Origin: Nonomuraea longispora
GTDB taxonomy: Bacteria > Actinomycetota > Actinomycetes > Streptosporangiales > Streptosporangiaceae
Assembly: GCF_004348345.1 (NCBI RefSeq)
Contig: NZ_SMJZ01000065.1
Span: forward strand, 1 to 40,245
Length of the DNA: 40,245 nt
Reading direction: 5' to 3'
Part shown: positions 24,591 through 32,983 of the stretch, piece by piece
Position numbering within the stretch: the stretch's first letter is position 1
Layout of the letters: every line of letters starts with the position of its first letter
Made by a program: the position numbers and the translations under genes
The notes under the pieces: generated by a model
What the model saw: only the letters and a program-made list of their open reading frames with translations
What the model was told of the DNA's origin: nothing
Databases searched by the model: none

Positions 24591-27500
24591 CTAAGGGCAG
24601 ATGTTCTGGTACGGCGCTCCGCCCAGGTACCGCTCCCATTCGGCGGGCGACAGCGAACGCCCGACCCGCGCGCAGACCTCCCGCGCCACCCGTTCTCCGT
24701 CGACGGCCACCGAGCGGACGGCCCCTTCCACCCCGACGTGCACGGCAGCCCCGTCGGCGCTGAAGACGAGCGACCACGGCTGGCCCTCCCGCACCAGGTA
24801 GGACCCGCCGAGCCGGCGCCTGGCCTCGACGTCCCAGAGTTGGAGCAGGCCCTCTGACGAGACGGTGGCGAGCGTCTTGCCGTCAGGTGAGAAGGACAGG
24901 AAATCGACTTCGCCGGCGGCTCGGGGAAGGGCGGGGCGCAGTGCCGCGGGCCCGTCGACGTTCCACAGCCCGACCCGCCCGGTGGTGCTCTCGTAAGCGG
25001 CGAGGAGGCCTCCCCTGCTGATCGCGAGCGCATCCGTGGGCAGGAGTCCGGCGCCCACCGGCTTGCCGGTGCCGACGTCGATGAACCTGCCGCTGTCCGG
25101 CGACACGTACGCCGTACCGCCCGGCAGGAACGGCCCGCCCCGGGATGCCGTGTCGAACGAGTTCAGCACGTGCCCGTCGGCGGCGTCGAGCACCACTTCC
25201 TTGAACACCCGGCTCTGCCGGTACGCGACGGTGATCGCGAGCCGCCGCCCGTCCGGGCTGAACCGGGTGTTGATGGGCATACCGCCCTTCCCGGGCATCG
25301 GCACCGACCAGAGCCTGGCCCGGGTACGCAGGTCCCAGAGCGTGACCTTGCCGCTGACCTCCTTGACGGCCAGCTTCGTTCCGGAGAAGTCGGCGATCAG
25401 CGGCCCGCCCTCCGTTGCGACGGGGAGTCGGGCGGTTTCCTTGCCCGTGCCCATGTCCAAGATCCGAAGCTGCCGGCCGGCGACGATCGCGGCCCGCCTG
25501 CCGTCGCCGCTGAGGTAGGCCACCCCGGGCACAGCCGTCGCGTGAGTGCGAGGCCGCAGGTCCAGGCTGACGACGGCGTCGTCCATGACGTACCGGAGCG
25601 TGGTGCCGTCGGGATCGAACGCGACGTCGGTCAGATCGCCCTCGGCGCGGTGATCGAGCACGGTGTTCCGGGTGCGCAGATCCCAGACCTGCACATCTCT
25701 TCCCCGGAAGGCGGCGAGGTGCCGGCCGTCCTGGCTGAAGCGTAACTGGCCGTCGGACCCGCAGACGCGGCAGGCGATCGTGTCGCCGAGGGCGCGGCCC
25801 GAGGAGGCGTCGACAAGGGCGACATCCGTCCCGCCGCAGGCGAGCGTCCTGCCGTCGTGGCTGAACGCCACCGCCTTGGGCCGCTCCGCGCAGGCGGGGA
25901 ACGGCCGTTCCGTCCGCCACCCCGGCAGCGCGATCCGGTCGAGGCGGTCGCCCGGCAGCAGCAGGCGCTTCCCCGTGCGGTCCACGAGCGGGTGTCTCAC
26001 CGCCTTCCCGCCGCGCTGCCGGAAGACGGGCTTGCCGAACTGCTCGCCGGTGGAGACGTCGAGCAGGTAGTGGACGTCATGCAGGCTGTACAGCAGCGTG
26101 AGCGTGGTCTCGTGCTCGCCGAACACGGCGCTGTAGCCGAACCAGTTTCGCGCGGGGAGCGGTCGTTCGAGCAGCTTCCTGCCGGTCTTCACGTCCCAGA
26201 CGCCGAGCTTTTCTGTCGTGGTCTGGGCCAGCAGTCGCCCGCTGCGGCTCAGCGCCGGTGGATACGCGATCGTTCCGCTCAGCGTCATCCGGGGCCAGCT
26301 CGCTGTACGCCTGCCGGTGCGCACGTCGTACACGTTGACCCCGCCTTCGCTGGCGCTGACCAGCGTGCGGCCGTCGCGGCTGAGCAGCCGCCGCGCCACG
26401 CCCTTGACCGGCGGGTCGTGGAAGACAGCCGTCTGTTGCTGCTGGAGTGAGGCCGTCAGGCTGGAGCGGGCCTCCGGCTGCGCCGGCGACATCCGCCAGG
26501 CCGCCACGCTCAGCAACATCGCCAGGGAAGGGTCGATGGCACGCTGCCGATCCGCCTCGGCGGCCGCCTGTTTGGCGGCCAGGATGTCGCGTTGCCGTGC
26601 CGTCTCCTGGCGCTGCCAGACAGCCAGCCCGCCGGCCACGATCGACACCACCAGCAGCCCGGCCAGCGCGACCGTGGTCAGCGTCCGGCGCCTGACCCGC
26701 CGTCTGGTGAGCTGAGTGCCGGCGCGCAGGAAGTCCTGTTCGAACGGGGTCAGCGTGACGCGCCGGCGGCCGGTCGCGGCCCAGCTCAGTGCCTGCTCCA
26801 GGCGGCTGCCCTGGAGCAGGTCGGCGTCGCGTCTGCCGTTCCCGGCCCAGTGGCGGGCGGCGGCGTTGACGCTGTTCAGCATGGCCAGCCCGTCGCGGTC
26901 GGCGTCCACCCACATGCGCAGTCTCGGCCAGGCACGCAGCAGTCCTGGCCGCGACAGGGCCACCGTGTCGTCGCCGCTGACGATCACGTACGAGAACGCG
27001 TCCAGCACCCGCCTGACCGCGGCCGACTCCCGCTCGGGACGCCCCTCGAACAGCTCGTCGTACCCGGCCGACCGTCCGGCCTCGTGCCCGTCCTCCCCGA
27101 CGGCCACCAGCCTCAGGAACACCTCGGCCGCCACCTCCCGCTCCTCGGGGTTCAGCGACTCGTAGGCGTCCTCGGCGATCGTTCCCAGAGCGGGATCGCC
27201 CTGCGGCGCCGGCCCGTGCACGCCCCGCGCGGTCCTGCTGCCCGCCGCCAGCAGTCTCTCGGTATCGGCGTCGCTCCCGCTGACGAGGGCCAGCAGCAGG
27301 TCACGGGCATCGGGACGGGCCGCCGGATCCTTGGTCAGGGCCGCCTCGACCAGCGAGGCCAGGCGTGACGACAAGGCGCTGAGATCGGCCCGGTGCGTCA
27401 GCACCCGGTGCATGACGGCGCCCAGGTTGTCGGCGGCGAACGGCTCACGCCCCGTGGCGGCGAACACCATGATCGACCCCCACGCGAACACGTCGGCCGG

Positions 27501-28064
27501 CGCGCCCGCCCGCTCCCCGAGGAACACCTCGGGCGCCATGTACGCCGGGGTGCCCGACACCTCGCCGGTCGCGGTGAGCGACATGTCGGGCGTGCGAGCG
27601 ATGCCGAAGTCGATCACCCTGGGGCCGTCGGGCCCGAGCAGCACGTTGTCCGGTTTGAGGTCACGGTGCACGACTCCCGCGTCATGGATCGCCGTCAGCG
27701 CGGTGGCCACCGCGGTGGCCAGCCGATGCAGGTCGTCACCGGTGAACCGGCGTCCGTCGCGCACGGCCGCACCCAGGCTCGGCCCCGGCACGTACTCGGA
27801 GACGAGATACGGCCTGTGCCCGTCCAGGTCGGCGGCCAGCACGCGCGCCGTGCAGAACGACGACACCCGTCGCGTGGCCGTCGTCTCCTTCGCGAACCTG
27901 TCGCGAACCGCACGATCGTCGGCCGCGTGCAGCACCTTGACCGCGACCCGGTTGCCGTCGGCGTCGTACGCGTCGTACACGACGCCCTGCCCGCCCGAAC
28001 CGAGCCGTCCGGCAAGCCAGTAATTCCCGACGCGCTGGGGATCCCCCGCGCTCAGCGCTTCCAT
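24591..28064 (-). CDS. Ser/Thr protein kinase fused to a STAND-like helical region, membrane helix and WD40-like repeats
   Basis: 1157 residues from ATG 28064. Kinase domain 14-265: glycine loop GSGGQGVVY (22-30), Lys43, HRDLKPDN with Asp135, DFG 152-154, APE 177-179. Residues about 295-455 (EDAYESLNPEEREVAAEVFL, RLRMWVDADRDGLAMLNSV, LTPFEQDFL) match the helical arm that normally follows nSTAND1 NTPase domains, but no P-loop is present. A transmembrane helix at about 461-483 (TLTTVALAGLLVVSIVAGGL) and a short coiled coil (RQRDILAAKQAAAEADRQRA) lead into about 600 residues of WD40-type repeats (FSPDGKTLATVSSEGLLQLW, FSPDGRRLAITVAYRQSRVF). Kinase inside and propeller outside suggests a receptor. 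Stands alone; substrates unknown. Confidence 0.93.
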   Translation of the reverse strand: MEALSAGDPQRVGNYWLAGRLGSGGQGVVYDAYDADGNRVAVKVLHAADDRAVRDRFAKETTATRRVSSFCTARVLAADLDGHRPYLVSEYVPGPSLGAAVRDGRRFTGDDLHRLATAVATALTAIHDAGVVHRDLKPDNVLLGPDGPRVIDFGIARTPDMSLTATGEVSGTPAYMAPEVFLGERAGAPADVFAWGSIMVFAATGREPFAADNLGAVMHRVLTHRADLSALSSRLASLVEAALTKDPAARPDARDLLLALVSGSDADTERLLAAGSRTARGVHGPAPQGDPALGTIAEDAYESLNPEEREVAAEVFLRLVAVGEDGHEAGRSAGYDELFEGRPERESAAVRRVLDAFSYVIVSGDDTVALSRPGLLRAWPRLRMWVDADRDGLAMLNSVNAAARHWAGNGRRDADLLQGSRLEQALSWAATGRRRVTLTPFEQDFLRAGTQLTRRRVRRRTLTTVALAGLLVVSIVAGGLAVWQRQETARQRDILAAKQAAAEADRQRAIDPSLAMLLSVAAWRMSPAQPEARSSLTASLQQQQTAVFHDPPVKGVARRLLSRDGRTLVSASEGGVNVYDVRTGRRTASWPRMTLSGTIAYPPALSRSGRLLAQTTTEKLGVWDVKTGRKLLERPLPARNWFGYSAVFGEHETTLTLLYSLHDVHYLLDVSTGEQFGKPVFRQRGGKAVRHPLVDRTGKRLLLPGDRLDRIALPGWRTERPFPACAERPKAVAFSHDGRTLACGGTDVALVDASSGRALGDTIACRVCGSDGQLRFSQDGRHLAAFRGRDVQVWDLRTRNTVLDHRAEGDLTDVAFDPDGTTLRYVMDDAVVSLDLRPRTHATAVPGVAYLSGDGRRAAIVAGRQLRILDMGTGKETARLPVATEGGPLIADFSGTKLAVKEVSGKVTLWDLRTRARLWSVPMPGKGGMPINTRFSPDGRRLAITVAYRQSRVFKEVVLDAADGHVLNSFDTASRGGPFLPGGTAYVSPDSGRFIDVGTGKPVGAGLLPTDALAISRGGLLAAYESTTGRVGLWNVDGPAALRPALPRAAGEVDFLSFSPDGKTLATVSSEGLLQLWDVEARRRLGGSYLVREGQPWSLVFSADGAAVHVGVEGAVRSVAVDGERVAREVCARVGRSLSPAEWERYLGGAPYQNICP

Positions 28065-28321
28065 GGCGAGTTAGATGTTCTCTGCTATGCGAAGGTTGTC
28101 ACGGTAAGCATGCCTGACCGCACCCGCCTCGCACGCGGCTTCCACCCCTCGTGCGCATGCCGCCCGTGAGATAGATCTTCGTCCCGCGTACGCCCATCGC
28201 CGCGCTTCCCGCTCCATGCCGGCGGGCATCGGCGACGCGGCCGAACCGACCTGCGGGAACCGCAACCGGGTCAAAGATTCCTAAACCGTCGCACTCGGGT
28301 CGGCCGTGGGGAGGGCCGGGA

Positions 28322-29218
28322 TCAAACGCCCTTCAGAACCCGATCAAGTGCCGCCCGTCCCGCAGGCCCCCAGTGCGGCTTGCCACCGGCAAGGCCCCGG
28401 TCCCCGTTCTGCCCCATGCTCATCAGGAAGAGACTCTTCATCGCGGCCAGCCCGCGGGCGCGCCGGATCGCCGCCTCGTCCGTGTGCCCGTACGCGTCGA
28501 AGAACCGTGCGGCCGTACCCGCGGGGAGCAGCACCCATGCGGCGGCGAGGTCCCACGCCGGATCTCCGGCGAACATGGTTTCGAAGTCGACGATGCCCGA
28601 GAGCGTTCCGTCCGAGACGACCACGTTCGCGGGATGGAGATCGCCGTGCACCCACACCGGCGGGCCCTCCCACTCGCCGGCCGCGACAGCGTCGTCCCAG
28701 ACGGCCCGGACGTCGGCGGCGATGTTGTCGGGGGCAATGGCCTCGAAGAATCTCTCGAAACCGGCCGTGCAGTCCCTGGGATGGGCACCGCGGTCCGTAG
28801 CGATCGGCGCATCGGCGGGCGCCTCCACATGAAGGGCCCGGAGGAAACCCGCCAGCGTGTCGGCCGCGTGGGCGCCGCGGCTGATCGAGCCGTATTCCAG
28901 CGGCTCGCCGGGAACCCACGTCATCACGGTCCAGTGCTTGGGGAAGCGCTCGGACGGTTCGCCGGACCGCACCGGGGTCGGCACCGGGAGCGGCAGGCGC
29001 GGGGCCAGCACGGGCAGCCACCGCCGCTCCCTGAGCTGGGGCTCAGGGCTGGTTTCCATGCGCTGCATGCGCACGGCCAGCTCGTCCCCGAGGCGCCACA
29101 TCTGGTTGCCCCAGCCGCCCGCCACCTCACGGATGGCCAGCCCTGCGAGGTCCGGATGTTGCTCCCGCAGCAGGGCGCGGACCAGGTCTGCGGTGATCTC
29201 GATCTCGGTGTCGGTCAT
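28322..29218 (-). CDS. Aminoglycoside-phosphotransferase-family protein
   Basis: 298 residues from ATG 29218. APH-type kinase: GGWGNQMWRLGDELAVRMQR (34-53), catalytic loop VHGDLHPANVV (190-200, Asp193) and the metal site IVDFETMFAGDPAWD (209-223, Asp211). The position of the usual ATP-binding Lys is Arg50 (LAVRMQR), as is common in this branch of the family. Members phosphorylate small hydroxyl-bearing molecules: antibiotics, sugars or unknown metabolites; the sequence does not say which. The 257 bp between this gene and the kinase start shows no further gene. Confidence 0.9.
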   Translation of the reverse strand: MTDTEIEITADLVRALLREQHPDLAGLAIREVAGGWGNQMWRLGDELAVRMQRMETSPEPQLRERRWLPVLAPRLPLPVPTPVRSGEPSERFPKHWTVMTWVPGEPLEYGSISRGAHAADTLAGFLRALHVEAPADAPIATDRGAHPRDCTAGFERFFEAIAPDNIAADVRAVWDDAVAAGEWEGPPVWVHGDLHPANVVVSDGTLSGIVDFETMFAGDPAWDLAAAWVLLPAGTAARFFDAYGHTDEAAIRRARGLAAMKSLFLMSMGQNGDRGLAGGKPHWGPAGRAALDRVLKGV

Positions 29219-29351
29219 GCGAAGTCACAGTACTGAGGCGGCGGACGGAGCGGCTCTCGTTCACGCATTCGGTTCGAGAGCTGCAGATCGGAGGCGCGGC
29301 ATGCCGCGTACGAACGCGGCAGGTCCGCCCGCACGTCCGTCGCGACGGGGA

Positions 29352-29777
29352 TCAGCCGCAGTGCACGTTGTTGAGCTTGCGCGTATTCCAGTCCGGTACG
29401 GTCCCTTGAACGTCAATGCACTGGTTGGGTGCGGACACGTACACCGGGCCGGCGTAGTGCGTGAACTCGCCGGCGTCCGAGTCGTTCCCGCTGCCGTCGC
29501 CCCGTGAGATGGCGACCCCCTTCCAGCTCTTGGTGTTGGCGTACTTGCCGTAGCCGTAGGTCAGGGCGCAGTTCTTGCCGGTGCTGGAGCTGTAGTACAC
29601 CTCCAGCGTGCCCGTGCGGCTCCCGTCCACCTTGTGGTTGATGGCGTAGACGCCGACCCGGTTGTAGCTGCTACCGCAGGGTCCGGCCGCGCCTGCCGGG
29701 GCGGCGCCCATCACCATCGTGGCGGAGGCGGCGACGGCCGCGCCGGTCAGGAGGGTCGCCAGCTTGCGTGTATGCAC
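29352..29777 (-). CDS. Small secreted protein, SapA-like
   Basis: 141 residues with a clear Sec signal peptide (KLATLLTGAAVAASATMVMG then APAGAAG, cleavage near 31). The mature part is beta-rich with four cysteines (PCGSSYNRVG, GKNCALTYGY, PNQCIDVQG and the terminal HCG), which probably pair in two disulfides, and a GTLEVYYSSSTGKNC segment reminiscent of spore-associated protein A of streptomycetes. Expected outside the cell or on aerial/spore surfaces. A GGGATT-repeat lies just before the start (GGGATTAAGGGATT) and a 12-bp palindrome further up. Role not known. Confidence 0.82.
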   Translation of the reverse strand: MHTRKLATLLTGAAVAASATMVMGAAPAGAAGPCGSSYNRVGVYAINHKVDGSRTGTLEVYYSSSTGKNCALTYGYGKYANTKSWKGVAISRGDGSGNDSDAGEFTHYAGPVYVSAPNQCIDVQGTVPDWNTRKLNNVHCG

Positions 29778-29795
29778 AGAAATCCCTTAATCCCT

Positions 29796-29807
29796 TCAAT
29801 CGATTGA
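29796..29807. promoter_or_regulatory. 12-bp palindrome upstream of the SapA-like gene
   Basis: TCAATCGATTGA is a perfect palindrome in otherwise GC-rich sequence, 19-30 nt upstream of the start codon at 29777, so it would lie in or next to the 5' untranslated region. It may be an operator; a short palindrome of this size could be chance. Confidence 0.3.
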
Positions 29808-29906
29808 TGCTCACGCCATGAGACCACGAATGCCGCTGACGCGCACAACGGGTACGGCCTCGTACGAGCGCAACCGGCCACGGGACACCTGATGTGCGGT
29901 GATGTC

Positions 29907-30476
29907 TCACACAGTGGAGTTCTCCTTCGCGGCGCGGCCGAGGCGGATGGCCGAGACGAGGAAGAAGATGCCGCCGGGGATGGCGTAGCCGGCCGCGTTG
30001 ATCAGCGTCGGGTCGGGGGCGGAGGCGCCGAGGATGAACGACGTGCCGGCGAGTACGGAGATGCCGCCACTGATGATCATCGGCCACTGGCCGCCCATCC
30101 TGCGGCGGGTGACGCCCACGACCAGCTGGACCGCCCCGGCCACGACCGCCCAGGCGCCCCAGACGCGCAGCACCGCCGGGATGCCGGACGTGCAGGCGAT
30201 GGCCACGCCGACGGCGGCGATCAGGCTGGCCGCGATGTTCACGTACAGCAGGACCGGTGATCCGGTGGCGCGCGACGCGCGGGCGTCGATGACGGCGGCG
30301 GCCACGTCGAACAGCGGGTAGAGCACGAGCAGGGTGGCCGCGAGCGGGCCCAGGTTCGCGGCGGTCGTGAACATCACGAGTGCCCAGACGACGGCGAACG
30401 CGAACCGGCCGAAGTACAGCCGTCGGAGGGTGAACGCGGTGCCGGAGATGCCGGGCGAAGCAGCGATGGAGCTCAT
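29907..30476 (-). CDS. HdeD/DUF308-like integral membrane protein
   Basis: 189 residues from ATG 30476, with AAGGATC about 8 nt before it. Six membrane helices can be read, in three pairs: FAFAVVWALVMFTTAANLGP, LAATLLVLYPLFDVAAAVID, VLLYVNIAASLIAAVGVAIA, LRVWGAWAVVAGAVQLVVGV, MIISGGISVLAGTSFILGAS and AAGYAIPGGIFFLVSAIRLG. This is the plan of the DUF308/HdeD family, whose members are linked to acid or stress resistance in enterobacteria but uncharacterised in actinomycetes. The upstream gap holds two GAANGTTC palindromes, so a TetR-type repressor probably controls it. Confidence 0.82.
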   Translation of the reverse strand: MSSIAASPGISGTAFTLRRLYFGRFAFAVVWALVMFTTAANLGPLAATLLVLYPLFDVAAAVIDARASRATGSPVLLYVNIAASLIAAVGVAIACTSGIPAVLRVWGAWAVVAGAVQLVVGVTRRRMGGQWPMIISGGISVLAGTSFILGASAPDPTLINAAGYAIPGGIFFLVSAIRLGRAAKENSTV

Positions 30477-30503
30477 GATGATCCTTTTTCGGCTTACAAG
30501 ACA

Positions 30504-30563
30504 GAATGTTCTATCTCCCACAGAGTGCTCCTCGCGACGCCACCTTGTCAATACCGAACGTTC
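30504..30563. promoter_or_regulatory. Paired GAANGTTC palindromes (likely TetR-type operators)
   Basis: AGAATGTTCTA occurs at 30503-30513 and CGAACGTTCTA at 30555-30565; the cores GAATGTTC (30504-30511) and GAACGTTC (30556-30563) are near-perfect and perfect palindromes 52 bp apart. They lie between the membrane-protein gene start (30476) and a plus-strand start at 30583 with strong ribosome site. The pair would allow one repressor to shut both directions. Confidence 0.5.
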
Positions 30564-30582
30564 TACCTACCGAGGAGGTCTC

Positions 30583-30660
30583 ATGCGCCGGCCGTCCGAA
30601 GCGCGGTCCCGGCCGCTCGGCCCCTGCACGTCACGGCACGACGCCGAAAATCGGTTGCCC
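30583..30660 (+). pseudogene. Truncated TetR-type regulator start (putative)
   Basis: An ATG at 30583, with GAGGAGG 6-12 nt upstream, begins MRRPSEARSRPLG. The first ten residues match the common opening of TetR-family repressors (xRRPSEARxRLLxxA...), but the expected helix-turn-helix does not follow; the frame continues with low-complexity sequence to 30822. I infer that the body of the gene was deleted. Support is short, so this is tentative. Confidence 0.3.
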
Positions 30661-30794
30661 CGCACAGCCGGGCTCGGGGAACGTGGTCCTCATGATGCTC
30701 TGAAAGATCGCACCCCACTCCCCCGGGACGCCACGGCGCCGACTCGCGCCGTGCTGCCGCCCGCGCACCATTCCTTTCAGCGAAGAGAGCGTCT

Positions 30795-31943
30795 TTGTCC
30801 GAACAGCTACCTGCCACCGTGACGGTGTTCGCCTCCGCCACGAGCTGGATCGAGTCCGATGCCGTCGCGCAGTGCCACCAGGTGGCCGCCCTCGACGGCA
30901 TGCTGCACGTCGCCGCCATGCCGGACCTGCACCCCGGCAAGGGCGCCCCCATCGGCGCCGCGATGACCGCGTCCCTCGTCTACCCGTTCCTGGTGGGCTC
31001 CGACATCGGTTGCGGCATCGCCGTGTTCCCCGTCCAGCTCAAGCGCGCCGTACCCGAGAAGCTCGCCGCCCGCTTTCCCGACCTCGATCGTGCGCTGCAT
31101 CCCGAGCGGGATGCCGACGATCCCGCCTGGGACGTGCTGAAGGGCGACATTCCCGCCGGTCATGTCGATGGCCTCGGGACGGTCGGACGGGGCAACCACT
31201 TCGTCGAACTGGCCCGGATCGGGACCGTCTTCGAGCCCGGCCACGCGAGCCGGCTCGGGCTGGAGGCCGGCGACCTGGTGCTCGTCGTCCACAGCGGCTC
31301 CCGAGGGCTGGGCGAACGGATCCTGCGGGCGCACACCGAGGTGCACGGCGCGGGTCCCGCCCCTGATCCCGCCGGCTACCTCGCGATGCACGACGAGGCC
31401 GTACGGTGGGGGTCGCTCAACCGGCGGCTGCTGGCCGCGCGGGTCGCCCGTGCGCTGGGGGCCGAGCCCGCCGAGCCGATCGTCGACCAGTGCCACAACC
31501 TGGTCGAGGTCCGCGACGGGACCTACCTGCACCGCAAGGGGGCGGCGCCGGGTGACGGCCTCGACGTGCTCATCGCCGGCACACGAGGCACTCCTTCCTA
31601 CCTCGTGGCCGGCCACGCCGGGCCGGACGCCGGCCATTCCGTGGCGCACGGCGCGGGCCGCAAGATGTCGCGGGCCGACGCGCTGCGCCGGGGCCGGGCC
31701 AAGCACACCGTCGAAGAGCTACGCCGCACGCCGATGGGGTCGCTGGTGGTGTGCGGCGACCGCCGGCTCCTCTTCGAGGAGGCTCCCACAGCCTACAAGC
31801 GCATCGAGCAGGTCATCGCCGACCTCGTCGACCATGACCTGGCCACGCCCATCGCCACCACGATCCCGCTGGTCACGTACAAGACGGCCGACCTCGGGTC
31901 CACGCCCCGCAGGGACCGGCGCCGCAAGCCGGCCCGGGGATGA
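30795..31943 (+). CDS. rtcB: RtcB-like RNA ligase
   Basis: 382 residues from TTG 30795 (GAGAG upstream). RtcB active site: SDIGCG with Asp70 and Cys73, GRGNHFVEL with His135, VHSGSRGLG with His166, QCHN with His234 and AHGAGR with His285, the residue that carries GMP in RtcB. These bind manganese and GTP and join RNA 3'-phosphate or cyclic phosphate to 5'-OH ends. It is shorter than the tRNA-splicing RtcB of archaea (about 480 residues) and belongs to the compact bacterial type sometimes paired with release factor PrfH. No PrfH, archease or cyclase gene is adjacent. The C-terminus is a basic tail (RRDRRRKPARG). Confidence 0.9.
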   Translation: MSEQLPATVTVFASATSWIESDAVAQCHQVAALDGMLHVAAMPDLHPGKGAPIGAAMTASLVYPFLVGSDIGCGIAVFPVQLKRAVPEKLAARFPDLDRALHPERDADDPAWDVLKGDIPAGHVDGLGTVGRGNHFVELARIGTVFEPGHASRLGLEAGDLVLVVHSGSRGLGERILRAHTEVHGAGPAPDPAGYLAMHDEAVRWGSLNRRLLAARVARALGAEPAEPIVDQCHNLVEVRDGTYLHRKGAAPGDGLDVLIAGTRGTPSYLVAGHAGPDAGHSVAHGAGRKMSRADALRRGRAKHTVEELRRTPMGSLVVCGDRRLLFEEAPTAYKRIEQVIADLVDHDLATPIATTIPLVTYKTADLGSTPRRDRRRKPARG

Positions 31944-32190
31944 GACAAGGACGGCGCCGCCGGCGTCTCGGCTGCCCCGTGACGAGGGCCCGCTTTCCCG
32001 CGAGTTCTCGTGTTCCCGGTTCTTGCTCGACCACGGTCATGCCGGCGATCCTCTCGTTCGCGTGTCGGTTCGCTCGACGAACGAAAAGCCGGTGCACACG
32101 ACTCGCGACTGCCAGAAGTAACCGCGGCGCGCACCTCGTCGAGCTGTTTCACGCTATGTCCGGAAAGAGAGGCAAAGACGAAATGCCAAC

Positions 32191-32219
32191 GGGCGCCCTA
32201 GGCATTTCCTATGGCGCCC
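32191..32219 (-). terminator. Hairpin downstream of the 129-aa secreted-protein gene
   Basis: GGGCGCC(C)TAGG-CATTT-CCTA(T)GGCGCCC forms an 11-bp stem with one mismatch and a 5-nt loop, 25 bp after the stop of the minus-strand gene. No run of T follows, as is common in actinomycetes. The rest of the 300-bp gap (31944-32243) shows no gene. Confidence 0.55.
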
Positions 32220-32243
32220 GGTTTCCTCCCCCGCGACTCACCC

Positions 32244-32633
32244 TCAGTGGATGCGGTACTTCTTGCCGCAGTTGTCGAATTTCCCGGCCCAGCAGGTGAA
32301 CGTGTACGCCTTCTTGATCCCCCGGCCGCTCCAGGCGCCCGTGACCTTGCCGTCCCACGCCTTGTTGAACTTGGTCCAGCGGCCGTTCCGGTACACCTCG
32401 AACCAGACCCAGCCCTTCTTGCCGCCGACCTTGTCCACTCCGTACCACTTCGTGAAGACTTTGCCGTGGCTCTTCCACGTCCTGCCGAACGTGTACGCCT
32501 TGCCGTCGCTGGAGAAGAACTTGCCCCAGGTCGTCGTGGAGTGCGTGGTCGCCTGGGCGGCGGCCGGGCTCAGGGCGAGGCCGGTGACGGCCATCGAACC
32601 GGCAAGAGCGGCGATCGCGAAGGTCTTACGCAT
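32244..32633 (-). CDS. Small secreted protein, function unknown
   Basis: 129 residues from ATG 32633, served by GGAGG 7 nt upstream (the frame is open to 32678 but the signal peptide fixes this start). Signal peptide MRKTFAIAALAGSMAVTGLA and LSPAAAQA, cleavage near 28. The mature part of about 100 residues is rich in Trp, Lys, Gly and aromatic residues (GRTWKSHGKVFTKWYGVDKV, GWVWFEVYRNGRWTKF) and has one Cys pair near the end (CWAGKFDNC). The repeated strand pattern suggests a small beta barrel or SH3-like fold binding a polymer. No family name recognised. Confidence 0.82.
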   Translation of the reverse strand: MRKTFAIAALAGSMAVTGLALSPAAAQATTHSTTTWGKFFSSDGKAYTFGRTWKSHGKVFTKWYGVDKVGGKKGWVWFEVYRNGRWTKFNKAWDGKVTGAWSGRGIKKAYTFTCWAGKFDNCGKKYRIH

Positions 32634-32983
32634 TTCGGGTTCCTCCCCCGTGTCGGTGTGATCCGGTGAAAGGGACACTACGGAGACTCGCAGGGATTGA
32701 CTGTGGACGAATCCACACAGCGGATGTGATCGGCGCCACAGCAGGCCGCGTTCGCACGGCTCAATAAGATCGCTGCTGTTGCGTTGATCCGGCGACCGGG
32801 AGCCACGATGAGCGACCCCGGCGACTTCGGCCCCTGGCGATGGACGACCGCGAGGCGCTCCTCGCGAGCGCCGGCCGCCCGCATCCGGACCTTCCTCTGC
32901 CCTGACGGCTTCCGCTGACGAAGGTGGACATGCGTGCGATTCGCGTCGAGATTGGTCGGCAGCGGACGACGTGAGGAGCGCGC
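32634..32983. other. Intergenic stretch with an inverted repeat
   Basis: 350 bp between divergent genes. A repeat TGTGGA-CGAA-TCCACA (32702-32717) overlaps a TTGACT at 32697-32702 and may be an operator for one of the flanking genes. Short ORFs are present (for example a 36-codon one starting at ATG 32808) but none has family features. Confidence 0.35.
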
